This document shows positions 8,144-16,921 of a DNA stretch of 64,000 nt, in pieces. A program made the translations under genes and the position numbers. The notes under the pieces are model-generated. The model made no database searches. It had not been told where the DNA came from and was given only the letters and a program-made list of their open reading frames with translations. This DNA is from Pseudomonas sp. TTU2014-080ASC. GTDB lineage: Bacteria > Pseudomonadota > Gammaproteobacteria > Pseudomonadales > Pseudomonadaceae. The DNA lies in NCBI RefSeq assembly GCF_001446935.1, contig NZ_LKKK01000013.1:186001-250000 (forward strand). The letters are read 5' to 3'. The first letter of the stretch is position 1. Each line of letters starts with the position of its first letter.

Positions 8144-8485
8144 ATGATTGAAGAATTACGCATTGAAGACATCAAGGTTGGCGACGGCAAGGAAGTTGTA
8201 AAAGGTGCGTTGATTACCACCAATTACGTCGGATTCCTGGAAGATGGCCGCGTATTCGACTCATCTTACGAACGTGGTAAAGCCTTTCAGTGTGTTATCG
8301 GCACAGGTCGGGTCATTAAGGGCTGGGATCTGGGAATGATGGGAATGCGTGTAGGCGGTAAGCGCAAACTCTATGTGCCATCCGCGCTGGGATATGGCGA
8401 CCGCGAGTTCGGCGCTTTTATTAAGCCGAATTCAGACTTGATCTTCGAGGTCGAGCTGCTTGAAGTGCTGACAAGGGACGACTGA
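8144..8485 (+). CDS. FKBP-type peptidyl-prolyl cis-trans isomerase
   Basis: Cytoplasmic single-domain FKBP of 113 residues without a signal peptide. Typical FKBP elements are present: TTNYVGFLEDGRVFDSSYERG, VIGTGRVIKGWDLGMMGM, the hydrophobic pocket tryptophan in IKGWD, and a C-terminal strand DLIFEVELLEV. It catalyses proline isomerisation during protein folding. Start ATG 8144 is preceded by GAGGAC. It stands alone, with a long non-coding stretch after it. Confidence 0.93.
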   Translation: MIEELRIEDIKVGDGKEVVKGALITTNYVGFLEDGRVFDSSYERGKAFQCVIGTGRVIKGWDLGMMGMRVGGKRKLYVPSALGYGDREFGAFIKPNSDLIFEVELLEVLTRDD

Positions 8486-8868
8486 CCTTCAGCACGCCGT
8501 AAAAAATATGGCAGAGTATTTGCTAAGAAAATTCTTAGACATGTCGCCATGAATCCGGCTCGCAATGGTCGGATTCCCACTTGTCTTGCGATAGCTGTGA
8601 CTTGTTGTCGTGCGCACCGCTTGTCTTGTCTCGTGAATTTTTTGTTATTTTTTATTGATCTAAAACCTTTTTTTATTATTCACTAAGCGTCTTAGCAAGA
8701 AAGTGCTAGATGCTGGCCTGTCCGGGGTCTGACAGCATCACCTTGTCCCGGCCCGGCAAATCGCCGGATCTATGTGTGCACCATCGTGGAAGTTGTTGCG
8801 GCCTCTGGGCAGTGGTACTTGCCATGCGTCAGGGCACAGTCGTACCACCACTAACATGAGGACACTGG
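8486..8868. other. 383-bp intergenic region before the exchanger gene
   Basis: I see no gene here. It holds an inverted repeat CTAAGAA-AA-TTCTTAG (8523-8538), a second imperfect hairpin around GAATCCGGC / GTCGGATTC (about 8551-8577), an AT-rich block (8636-8690) that probably contains the promoter of the downstream exchanger, and an arm pair GATGCTG / CAGCATC (8709-8737) in what would be the leader. A long leader implies room for post-transcriptional control, but I recognise no known RNA family. Confidence 0.5.
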
Positions 8869-10584
8869 ATGGAGCACAACATCTCCCTGATCACCACCTT
8901 GGCCGGCGGCTTTGGCCTGGCGCTTATTTTTGGCTTTATTGCCGAGAAGATTAAGCTGCCAGCGCTGATCGGCTACCTCTGCGCCGGGATTATCTTAGGC
9001 CCTGCAACGCCTGGTTTTGTTGCCGATATGGAGCTGGCTGCACAGCTGTCAGAAATCGGCGTGATGCTGCTGATGTTCGGTGTCGGCTTGCATTTCTCCC
9101 TGGACGATCTGTTATCGGTTAAGAAAATCGCATTGCCCGGTGCAATCGTGCAGATGGGCCTTGCTACGGTTTTGGGGATGGCTGTCGCGCACTGGTGGGG
9201 GTGGAGCTTCGGGGCTGGGCTTGTCTTCGGTCTGTCGCTGTCTTGTGCCAGTACGGTTGTGCTGCTCAAGGCCCTTGAGTCCCGCGGAATTCTCGACTCC
9301 ATGAACGGCCGTATTGCCGTGGGCTGGCTGGTGGTCGAGGATTTGGTCACCGTGCTGGTGCTTGTTTTGCTGCCGCCGTTGGCAGGCGTGCTGGGCAGCA
9401 CGACGGTCGTAGAAACCAGCAGTGATCCACTGTGGTACACACTGGGTAAAACCTTATTGCTGGTGGCGGGCTTCCTGGCGGTCATGCTGGTAGCCGGACG
9501 CCGCCTGATTCCGTGGTTGCTGATGCATGTGGCTAAGACTGGCTCCCGCGAGCTGTTTACCCTCTCGGTGGTGGCGGCGGCGATCAGTATTGCCTATGGT
9601 GCGGCTGCTTTGTTCCAAGTGTCGTTTGCACTGGGGGCCTTCTTTGCTGGCATGGTGATGCGTGAATCGGATCTCAGTCACCGTGCGGCTGAAGAATCAT
9701 TGCCACTGCGCGATGCGTTTGCGGTGCTGTTCTTCGTCTCGGTCGGCATGCTGTTTGATCCGCTGGTGCTGCTCAAAGAGCCTCTGCATGTGCTGGCAGT
9801 GGTGGGCATTATCGTTATCGGTAAAACCCTGGCGGCTGCGGCGTTGGTGTTGGCTTTTCGTTATCCGCTCAATACCGCATTCACGGTGGCGGCTAGCTTG
9901 GCGCAGATCGGCGAGTTCTCGTTCATCCTCGCTGGGCTTGGTCTGACTCTAGGGTTGATGCCACAAGAGGGCATGAGCCTGGTGCTGGCAGGTGCACTGA
10001 TTTCCATTGCGCTGAACCCGGCCGTGTTTGCGGCGGTTAAACCACTGAAAGAGCTGGCGCTGCGTCGCTCCTCGTTTGCCCGCCGCCTTGAACACCGAGA
10101 AGACCCGCTGGCTGTGCTGCCAATGAGCACTGAGAGGAAGTACCTTGAAGGCCAGGTGGTGATGGTGGGTTACGGTCGTGTTGGTCGACGTATTGCCCGC
10201 AGCCTGTTGGAGCGGCACATCCCGTTTGTGGTGGTGGAGCAGAACCGTGAGCGCGTGGAGCAAATTCGCAATCAGGGCATGGTCGCTGTCAGTGGTGACT
10301 CGGCTGAGCCGGGCACGTTGATCCAGGCTCACATCGCTGACGCAGCGATGCTGGTGATTGCCACTCCTGATCCGATGAATGTACAGCGCATGGTGGAAAC
10401 TGCGCGCATGCTCAACCCGGATATTGAGGTGGTGATTCGTACTCACAGCCCTGACGCAGTGGAGATATTCCGTAAGGATTCGCTGGGTGAAGTGTTCTTT
10501 GATGAGGAAGAACTGGCACGCGGTATGAAAGCGCACATTCTGTCCAAGTTCGCCGATCAGGCTGCGGCGCCAAAAGGCCACTGA
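8869..10584 (+). CDS. ybaL: CPA2-family cation:proton antiporter with TrkA-N domain (YbaL/Kef type)
   Basis: Inner-membrane transporter of 571 residues, the length of YbaL. About 12 membrane segments occupy residues 7-380, including LIGYLCAGIILGPATPG and FALGAFFAGMVMRES. A cytosolic RCK/TrkA-N domain follows from about 425, with nucleotide-binding motif VGYGRVGRRIA near 430-440. The family exchanges K+ or Na+ for protons, gated by nucleotides or thiol adducts. Whether the ion here is K+ or Na+ is not visible. Start ATG 8869 follows ATGAGGA. The gene is monocistronic and ends at a bidirectional terminator shared with the convergent fumarase gene. Confidence 0.88.
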   Translation: MEHNISLITTLAGGFGLALIFGFIAEKIKLPALIGYLCAGIILGPATPGFVADMELAAQLSEIGVMLLMFGVGLHFSLDDLLSVKKIALPGAIVQMGLATVLGMAVAHWWGWSFGAGLVFGLSLSCASTVVLLKALESRGILDSMNGRIAVGWLVVEDLVTVLVLVLLPPLAGVLGSTTVVETSSDPLWYTLGKTLLLVAGFLAVMLVAGRRLIPWLLMHVAKTGSRELFTLSVVAAAISIAYGAAALFQVSFALGAFFAGMVMRESDLSHRAAEESLPLRDAFAVLFFVSVGMLFDPLVLLKEPLHVLAVVGIIVIGKTLAAAALVLAFRYPLNTAFTVAASLAQIGEFSFILAGLGLTLGLMPQEGMSLVLAGALISIALNPAVFAAVKPLKELALRRSSFARRLEHREDPLAVLPMSTERKYLEGQVVMVGYGRVGRRIARSLLERHIPFVVVEQNRERVEQIRNQGMVAVSGDSAEPGTLIQAHIADAAMLVIATPDPMNVQRMVETARMLNPDIEVVIRTHSPDAVEIFRKDSLGEVFFDEEELARGMKAHILSKFADQAAAPKGH

Positions 10585-10605
10585 CAACCGAGTCTTTACA
10601 GACAA

Positions 10606-10636
10606 TAAAAAACCCGGCCTGAGCCGGGTTTTTTAT
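10606..10636. terminator. bidirectional rho-independent terminator
   Basis: The stem AACCCGGC / GCCGGGTT (10611-10630) has A-rich and T-rich flanks on both sides. It lies between the convergent exchanger and fumarase genes. Confidence 0.9.
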
Positions 10637-10644
10637 TCGGGCGA

Positions 10645-12168
10645 TTACTTGACCTCGACGGCCAGGCTTTCGTGGATCTTCTTGTTCCAGATCGCCGGGC
10701 CAGTGATGTGGACCGACTCGCCTTTGGTGTCGACTGCCACGGTAACTGGCATGTCTTTCACTTCGAACTCGTAGATCGCTTCCATGCCCAGTTCCGGGAA
10801 GGCCACAACCTTGGACGCTTTGATCGCTTGGGACACGAGGTAAGCCGCGCCGCCTACAGCCATCAGGTATACCGCTTTGTTGTCCTTGATCGCGTCGATG
10901 GCGATCGGGCCACGCTCGGATTTACCGATCATGCCCAGCAGGCCAGTGCTTTCCAGAATCTGACGGGTAAACTTGTCCATACGAGTTGCGGTAGTCGGAC
11001 CAGCCGGGCCAACCACTTCGTCGCCAACCGGATCAACCGGGCCCACGTAGTAAATGAAGCGACCTTTGAGGTCTACCGGCAGCTCTTCACCTTTGTTCAG
11101 CATGTCGACCATGCGCTTGTGCGCAGCGTCGCGGCCGGTCAGCATCTTGCCGTTAAGCAGAACGGTTTCACCGGGTTGCCAGCTTTGAACGTCTTCTGGG
11201 GTCAACGTGTCGAGGTCCACGCGGCGGGCACTTGGGCCTGCTTCCCAGACGATTTCCGGGTAAGCGTCCAGATCCGGCGCTTCCAGCGAAGCTGGGCCGG
11301 AGCCATCGAGCACGAAGTGAGCGTGACGGGTGGCGGCGCAGTTCGGGATCATGCACACCGGCAGTGAAGCGGCGTGGGTCGGATAATCCTTGATCTTTAT
11401 GTCCAGAACAGTGGTCAGACCGCCCAGGCCTTGGGCGCCGATGCCCAGCTGGTTGACCTTCTCGAACAGTTCAAGGCGGATTTCCTCGATGCGGTTCTGC
11501 GGGCCGCGGGCCTTCAGTTCGTGGATGTCGATGGACTCCATCAGCACTTCTTTGGCCATCACGGCTGCTTTTTCCGCAGTACCGCCGATACCGATGCCGA
11601 GCATGCCTGGCGGGCACCAGCCTGCGCCCATTTCCGGAACGGTTTTCAATACCCAGTCAACGATGGAGTCGGATGGGTTGAGCATCGCCATCTTGGACTT
11701 GTTTTCGGAGCCGCCGCCTTTGGCTGCCACGTCCACTTCAACGGTATTACCCGGAACGATGGAGTAGTGGATAACCGCTGGGGTGTTGTCCTTGGTGTTT
11801 TTACGGGCACCGGCCGGGTCGGCCAGAATGGAGGCGCGCAGCACGTTTTCCGGCAGGTTGTAAGCGCGGCGAACACCTTCGTTGATCATGTCATCAACGC
11901 TCATGGTGGCGCCGTCCCAGCGTACGTCCATACCCACGCGGACGAATACGGTGACGATGCCGGTGTCCTGACAGATTGGACGGTGGCCAGTGGCGCACAT
12001 GCGCGAGTTGATCAGGATCTGCGCGATGGAGTCGCGTGCAGCCGGGGATTCTTCTTTCAGGTAGGCCTCATGCATGGCCTGGATGAAATCCACGGGATGG
12101 TAATAGGAAATGAACTGCAGGGCGTCGGCAACGCTCTGGATCAGATCATCTTGCTTGATCACGGTCAT
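10645..12168 (-). CDS. fumA: fumarate hydratase, class I (Fe-S)
   Basis: Class I [4Fe-4S] fumarase of 507 residues, interconverting fumarate and malate in the TCA cycle. An N-terminal Fe-S lyase domain and a C-terminal beta domain are fused in one chain. Candidate cluster cysteines include C66 in RPICQDTG and the cysteine in IPNCAATRH. GGGSENKSKMAMLNPSD and LGIGIGGTAEKA are family signatures. Start ATG 12168 has AAGGAG upstream. The neighbourhood (fumarase, diguanylate cyclase, ferredoxin reductase, crotonase, pykA) matches the P. aeruginosa PA4333-PA4329 order as I remember it. Because the cluster is oxygen- and iron-sensitive, this enzyme is a typical target of iron-sparing control in pseudomonads. 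Confidence 0.93.
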   Translation of the reverse strand: MTVIKQDDLIQSVADALQFISYYHPVDFIQAMHEAYLKEESPAARDSIAQILINSRMCATGHRPICQDTGIVTVFVRVGMDVRWDGATMSVDDMINEGVRRAYNLPENVLRASILADPAGARKNTKDNTPAVIHYSIVPGNTVEVDVAAKGGGSENKSKMAMLNPSDSIVDWVLKTVPEMGAGWCPPGMLGIGIGGTAEKAAVMAKEVLMESIDIHELKARGPQNRIEEIRLELFEKVNQLGIGAQGLGGLTTVLDIKIKDYPTHAASLPVCMIPNCAATRHAHFVLDGSGPASLEAPDLDAYPEIVWEAGPSARRVDLDTLTPEDVQSWQPGETVLLNGKMLTGRDAAHKRMVDMLNKGEELPVDLKGRFIYYVGPVDPVGDEVVGPAGPTTATRMDKFTRQILESTGLLGMIGKSERGPIAIDAIKDNKAVYLMAVGGAAYLVSQAIKASKVVAFPELGMEAIYEFEVKDMPVTVAVDTKGESVHITGPAIWNKKIHESLAVEVK

Positions 12169-12332
12169 GCTAGGCGCGCTCCTTTAATAGGGCAGGAACT
12201 TTGAAGAGCGCCGGGCGGGCCCAGCGCGTATTTATCAGGGCCCGGGGCTCAGGATAAAAGGGCCGCTAGTATACCTTGCAAGGCTTATCACGGACACCTT
12301 CAAGGTCTTAGGGCTCTGATAGAGAAGAACTA

Positions 12333-12378
12333 TTTACTCTTAGGCTACCCTGTTTTTTTTTGTGGAAATAAGAGTAAA
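12333..12378. promoter_or_regulatory. 10-bp inverted repeat flanking a T-tract upstream of the diguanylate cyclase
   Basis: Perfect arms TTTACTCTTA (12333-12342) and TAAGAGTAAA (12369-12378) are separated by 26 bp that contain nine consecutive T. A TTGACA hexamer starts immediately after (12379-12384). It may be a two-site operator or an RNA hairpin with a U-rich loop. The structure is seen directly; the function is inferred. Confidence 0.5.
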
Positions 12379-12419
12379 TTGACATTGTTGTGCCAGCATG
12401 GGACGGAGCCTGTGACATC

Positions 12420-13535
12420 ATGAAAAATAATTCTCAGCACGCCTTGCAGCATCTGTTGCGCAAACGTTTTGCAATGGCGTTGATTTCATATCTGCTGATT
12501 TGCGCTATCAGCCTTCTGGCGACAAGTACTGGGCTGATCAAGCTCTCGTCAGGGGCTGCACTGCTAGCGCTGGTGGCATTGGTTGTCAGTCAGGCCATAT
12601 TTTTAAGCTTGTTTCTGTCGAATCTGAACCTGCGCTTCAAAGACCCAAGTCTCACTCTGCCCCAGGTTCTTTTCGGTTTGGCCTGGATAAGCCTGCTGCT
12701 TGTTGTATTTGACGAGGTACACAGCAGTTTGCTGGTTTTGTACTGCCCGGTCCTTTTATTTGGCATTTTCCAGTTAAGACCCAGAGTCGTTGTAGGCTGT
12801 GCGCTGTTTGCATTTGCCGGGTTCCTCTGCGCTCATCTCTACCAAGGCTTTTTTGATCAGGCCATGGACGTGCGGCATGTTCTGCTCCAGGGCTGTATTC
12901 TGGCCGGCATGCTGGTCTGGATGTGCCTCTTTGGCAATTATGTCTATTCCCTACGTCAGCAAATGCGCCAGCGGCGCTACGACTTAAGGGCTAGCCAAGA
13001 CACTTTGCGTGGCATGATGAGCAAGCTCGAAGATCTGGCCGCCACGGATGAGTTGACCGGGTTGTTCAACCGCCGGCATTTTTTGCATGTGGTCAATGAG
13101 TCCCTGAAGTGTATGAGGCCTGAGCAACAGTTTGGGATTGCACTCATTGATCTGGATAACTTCAAGAGCATTAACGATGTCCATGGGCATGCTGTAGGGG
13201 ACCGTGTTCTGCAGCTGTTTGCTGCGGTTGCGCAAGCGTGTTTGCGGGAAGGTGATGTCCTGGCCCGCTATGGCGGTGAGGAGTTTGTCCTCTTACTTCC
13301 TGACTCGGATGCTGATCAGCTCAGTGCCTGCTGTGAGCGTTTGCGCCAGACCTTTAATGAAGCAGAACAAGTTGGGATGAGTGTGAGAGATCTGAGTCTT
13401 TCTGTAGGTATGACATTGCTCAGTCCGGGGGATGATTTGGACAGCGCAATGCGCCGGGCTGATCAGGCGTTGTACCGTGCTAAGCATGAGGGGCGTAACC
13501 GTTGCGCTGCCAGCTGGGGAGAGGTAATTGCCTGA
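12420..13535 (+). CDS. membrane diguanylate cyclase (GGDEF), probable SadC counterpart
   Basis: Makes cyclic di-GMP from two GTP at the inner membrane. The protein has 371 residues from ATG 12420 (GGAG upstream). Five or six membrane segments occupy about residues 17-180, a linker follows, and the GGDEF domain begins at ATDELTGLFNRRHF. The active site is GGEEF in ARYGGEEFVLLLP. The inhibitory I-site RxxD (REGD) lies five residues before it, so product feedback is expected. In P. aeruginosa the gene between fumarase PA4333 and ferredoxin reductase PA4331 is sadC, a surface-attachment cyclase. This protein is shorter than I remember SadC being, so I give no symbol. It overlaps the next gene by 8 bp. 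Confidence 0.9.
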   Translation: MKNNSQHALQHLLRKRFAMALISYLLICAISLLATSTGLIKLSSGAALLALVALVVSQAIFLSLFLSNLNLRFKDPSLTLPQVLFGLAWISLLLVVFDEVHSSLLVLYCPVLLFGIFQLRPRVVVGCALFAFAGFLCAHLYQGFFDQAMDVRHVLLQGCILAGMLVWMCLFGNYVYSLRQQMRQRRYDLRASQDTLRGMMSKLEDLAATDELTGLFNRRHFLHVVNESLKCMRPEQQFGIALIDLDNFKSINDVHGHAVGDRVLQLFAAVAQACLREGDVLARYGGEEFVLLLPDSDADQLSACCERLRQTFNEAEQVGMSVRDLSLSVGMTLLSPGDDLDSAMRRADQALYRAKHEGRNRCAASWGEVIA

Positions 13536-14463
13536 TTTGCTAGTAGGCGGGCGCAGCGTGAGTGTGGCGCACAATGCCAATTTGCTCGACAGCCTGCTTG
13601 AGGCAGGGATTAATGTTTCTTACAGCTGTCGTGCCGGTAGTTGCCATGCCTGCCTTGTGCGGGGTGTAAGTGGCACTCTGCACGATATAAAGCCCGATGC
13701 CCTGACCACCGCGCAGCGCGATCAGGGCTGGCACCTGGCTTGCCAGTGTCTGGTTGTTGATGACGCTGAAGTTGAGGTGTTTGATGCGGCCCGAGATGGC
13801 ATTCCGGCAACTGTCCACAGCTGTGACTGGCCCAGTCCGAATGTCCTGCGCTTGCGCCTTATGCCGCAGCGCCCGTTGCGTTATTCCACTGGACAGCACC
13901 TGTCGCTGTGCGCAGACGATGTGATCAGGCCGTACTCTCTGGCCAGCTTGCCGGGAGAGGACTCTTGGTTGGAATTTCATATCGACTGCTATCGGCCCGG
14001 TGCTTTCACGACAATGGCCAAAGCGCTGAGTGTCGGAGCCCAGCTGAGCCTTGGTCAATTGCATGGTGCGGCACTGCGTTACGATCCCGAGTGGCAGGAC
14101 CGTCCTTTGCTACTCATGGCTTCCGGAACAGGACTGGCACCTTTGTACGCAGTACTGCGTGAGGCGCTGCGTAATGATCATCAAGGGCCCATCCGTGTGC
14201 TGCATGTTGCGCGACATCCTACAGAGCACTATCTGAAGCCTGAATTGGGCGAGATAGCTAAGCAGCACGATCAGGTTCAGATTGAGCAAGTCAGCTCGAC
14301 CGACTTGTCCGCTGCTTTGGCCGAACTACGCCTTGTTCCACGTCAAACCATCGCCTTACTCTGCGGCCATCCTGACAGTGTCGAATGTTTTGCACGGCAT
14401 CTCTATCTTGCCGGTTTGCCGCGCAGCCAGATCTTCACTGACAGTTTTTTGCCCCACGCTTAG
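13528..14463 (+). CDS. 2Fe-2S ferredoxin / FAD-NAD(P)H oxidoreductase fusion
   Basis: Electron-transfer protein of 311 residues. Residues 1-90 form a plant-type 2Fe-2S ferredoxin domain with ligands C34, C39, C42 and probably C72. An FAD-binding barrel follows (RPYSLASLPGE is the flavin motif) and then an NAD(P)-binding domain (LLMASGTGLAPLYAVLRE; CGHP near the end). This order matches single-component reductases of oxygenase systems. No oxygenase is adjacent, so its electron acceptor is unknown. The start is TTG at 13528 inside the end of the diguanylate cyclase gene, with GGGGAGAGG just upstream, which suggests translational coupling. Confidence 0.87.
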   Translation: MPDLLVGGRSVSVAHNANLLDSLLEAGINVSYSCRAGSCHACLVRGVSGTLHDIKPDALTTAQRDQGWHLACQCLVVDDAEVEVFDAARDGIPATVHSCDWPSPNVLRLRLMPQRPLRYSTGQHLSLCADDVIRPYSLASLPGEDSWLEFHIDCYRPGAFTTMAKALSVGAQLSLGQLHGAALRYDPEWQDRPLLLMASGTGLAPLYAVLREALRNDHQGPIRVLHVARHPTEHYLKPELGEIAKQHDQVQIEQVSSTDLSAALAELRLVPRQTIALLCGHPDSVECFARHLYLAGLPRSQIFTDSFLPHA

Positions 14464-14510
14464 CGTCGTCCGGTCGCAAGTGCGTGGCCGAACAGTTGTG
14501 AGGATGGTGT

Positions 14511-15284
14511 ATGAGCGAACATGTGTTGGTTGAGCGCGGGCAAGGTCTTGTCACGCTGCAGATGAGCCGTGCTGATAAAAAGAATGCTCTGACCCGAGCC
14601 ATGTACAGCGCTATGGCTGATGCTCTGAATCAGGCCGATCAGGACAAGAGTGTACGTGCGGTTTTGATTACCGGCGGTGAAAGTTGTTTCACCAGTGGCA
14701 ATGATGTGGCGGACTTCATTCAGGCACCGCCAACCGGGCTGAACAGCGAAGTGTTCCAGTTTATGAAAGCACTGTTCGATTTCAGTAAGCCGGTAGTTGC
14801 GGCGGTAAATGGCCCGGCTGTTGGAATCGGTACGACTATGCTGCTGCACTGCGATCTGGTCTACATCGGTCGCAGCGCTACATTGAAAATGCCATTCGTG
14901 AATTTGGGCCTGTGTCCTGAGTATGGTTCGAGCCTGATTTTGCCGCGTATGCTCGGCCATGCCCGTGCTGCTGAACTGTTGTTATTGGGCCAGAGTTTTA
15001 CAGGTGAGCAAGCCGCGCAGTGGGGCATTGCTAATCAGGCGCTGGAGGATGGCGAGGCGACTGTGGCTGCTGCGCGAGAGGTCGCACTGCGCTTCAATAA
15101 GCTGGCACCTTCTGCGGTTATCGACAGCAAGCGCCTGATGCGTGATCCGGGGCGTGAAGAGTTGCGCAGAGTGATTGAGGAAGAGGGCGCACTGTTTGGT
15201 CAGCGACTGCGTTCGCCTGAGGCTATTGAGGCTCTGAGCGCGTTTATGCAGCGACGTGAGCCGGACTTCAGCAAGTTCGTCTGA
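14511..15284 (+). CDS. enoyl-CoA hydratase/isomerase family protein
   Basis: Crotonase-fold protein of 257 residues acting on an acyl-CoA. Family marks include the oxyanion-hole segments CFTSGNDVADF and NGPAVGIGTTMLLHCDLVYIG and the stretch MPFVNLGLCPEYGSSLILPRMLG, where a glutamate sits in the usual catalytic position. The substrate cannot be told. Start ATG 14511 follows GAGGATGGTGT. It lies downstream of the ferredoxin reductase in the same direction and is closed by a terminator shared with pykA. Confidence 0.87.
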   Translation: MSEHVLVERGQGLVTLQMSRADKKNALTRAMYSAMADALNQADQDKSVRAVLITGGESCFTSGNDVADFIQAPPTGLNSEVFQFMKALFDFSKPVVAAVNGPAVGIGTTMLLHCDLVYIGRSATLKMPFVNLGLCPEYGSSLILPRMLGHARAAELLLLGQSFTGEQAAQWGIANQALEDGEATVAAAREVALRFNKLAPSAVIDSKRLMRDPGREELRRVIEEEGALFGQRLRSPEAIEALSAFMQRREPDFSKFV

Positions 15285-15297
15285 AGGTTTACTGAAT

Positions 15298-15328
15298 AAA
15301 AAAGGCCGCTCGGTGAGCGGCCTTTTTG
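15298..15328. terminator. bidirectional rho-independent terminator
   Basis: The stem AAGGCCGCTC / GAGCGGCCTT (15302-15324) is flanked by A and T runs, between the convergent crotonase and pykA genes. Confidence 0.9.
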
Positions 15329-15342
15329 TACGTGAATGCTGA

Positions 15343-16794
15343 TCAGACCAGCGCTTCACCCACATGCAGCAGTTTCATGGTGTTGGTGCCGCCGATGGTG
15401 TGGTAGCTGTCACCCTTGGTCAGGATTACCCAGTCACCAGCCTGCACCACGCCACGCTTGAGCAACTCGTCCACCGCAGCCTGGCTGACTTCGCTCGGCT
15501 GCAGTGCCGCTGGATCAAACGGCACGGTGTAAACACCGCGGAACAGCGCCGCGCGGGCCTGGGTTTCGCGGTGCGGAGAGAAAGCAAAGATTGGTACCGA
15601 AGAGCGGATACGCGACATGATCAGCGGGGTATAGCCGCTCTCTGTCAGGGCGATGATTGCCTTCACACCGGGGAAGTGGTTGGCGGTGTACATCGACGCC
15701 AAAGCGATGCTTTCGTCGCAACGCTCAAACTCGGTGCCCATGCGGTGGCCGGAGGTTTTGCTGGTCGGGTGCTTTTCTGCGCCCAGACAAATACGCGCCA
15801 TCGCCTGTACCGCTTCCAGCGGGTAAGCACCGGCGGCGCTTTCTGCGCTGAGCATCACCGCATCGGTGTAGTCCAGCACGGCGTTGGCCACGTCGGAGAC
15901 TTCGGCGCGGGTCGGCATTGGGTTCTGGATCATCGACTCCATCATCTGCGTGGCGACGATCACCGCTTTGTTGTGCTGGCGTGCGTGCAGGATGATTTTC
16001 TTCTGGATCGCGACCAGTTCAGCGTCGCCGATCTCCACGCCCAGGTCACCACGGGCAACCATCACCGCGTCTGAGGCCAGAATCAGGCCGTCCAGCGCTG
16101 CGTCATCGGCCACAGCTTCTGCACGCTCGACCTTAGCCACAAGCCAGGCACTACCACCGGCTTCTTTGAGCAGGCGGCGGGCGTACTCCATGTCGGAGGC
16201 GTCGCGCGGGAAGGACACCGCCAGATAATCCAGCTCCATTTCTGCAGCCAGTTTGATATCGGCTTTGTCTTTTTCGGTCAGCGCTGGTGCTGTCAGGCCA
16301 CCGCCGCGGCGGTTGATGCCTTTGTGATCGGACAGCGGGCCGCCAATCAGTACTTCACAGTGCAGCTCAGTTGCAGTGGCAGATTTAACCCGCATAACCA
16401 CGCGGCCATCGTCTAGCAGCAGCTCGTCGCCGACGCCGCAGTCTTTGACCAGGTCGGGGTAGTCGATGCCTACAACCTGCTGATTGCCTTCGGTCAGCGG
16501 GTGGCTGGTGGAGAAGGTAAAGTTGTCGCCAACATTGAGCTCAATGCGTTTGTTAGCGAACTTGGCAATACGGATTTTCGGGCCTTGAAGGTCACCAAGC
16601 AGGGCCACATGGCGACCGTGTTTAGCGGCCAGCGAGCGCACCAGTTGGGCGCGGGCTTTGTGTTCGTCCGGGGTGCCGTGAGAAAAATTCAAACGGGCTA
16701 CATCCAAGCCAGCAATGATCAGCTGTTCCAGAACTTCCGGGCTGTTACTGGATGGGCCAAGTGTGGCAACGATTTTGGTACGGCGAATGGACAT
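15343..16794 (-). CDS. pykA: pyruvate kinase
   Basis: Converts phosphoenolpyruvate and ADP to pyruvate and ATP. It has 483 residues from ATG 16794, which has AGGAG 7 nt upstream; an in-frame start 24 bases earlier lacks this. The protein begins MSIRRTKIVATLGPSS. The substrate-binding segment VARLNFSHG, the active-site lysine region AWLVAKVERAEAV, the MVARGDLGVE motif and the ATQMMESMI segment are all present. The C-terminal allosteric domain is complete. Transcribed alone on the minus strand. Confidence 0.96.
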   Translation of the reverse strand: MSIRRTKIVATLGPSSNSPEVLEQLIIAGLDVARLNFSHGTPDEHKARAQLVRSLAAKHGRHVALLGDLQGPKIRIAKFANKRIELNVGDNFTFSTSHPLTEGNQQVVGIDYPDLVKDCGVGDELLLDDGRVVMRVKSATATELHCEVLIGGPLSDHKGINRRGGGLTAPALTEKDKADIKLAAEMELDYLAVSFPRDASDMEYARRLLKEAGGSAWLVAKVERAEAVADDAALDGLILASDAVMVARGDLGVEIGDAELVAIQKKIILHARQHNKAVIVATQMMESMIQNPMPTRAEVSDVANAVLDYTDAVMLSAESAAGAYPLEAVQAMARICLGAEKHPTSKTSGHRMGTEFERCDESIALASMYTANHFPGVKAIIALTESGYTPLIMSRIRSSVPIFAFSPHRETQARAALFRGVYTVPFDPAALQPSEVSQAAVDELLKRGVVQAGDWVILTKGDSYHTIGGTNTMKLLHVGEALV

Positions 16795-16921
16795 GCACAA
16801 ACTCCTGAATGGCAACACAGTGGCAGGCTACTACGGTGCGGCTGTGTAGTCATGCTCCTGTGTCGCTACCTTGTGCAAAACCTGATTAAAACGGGCGAAC
16901 TACAGACAACAATCGGTTATT

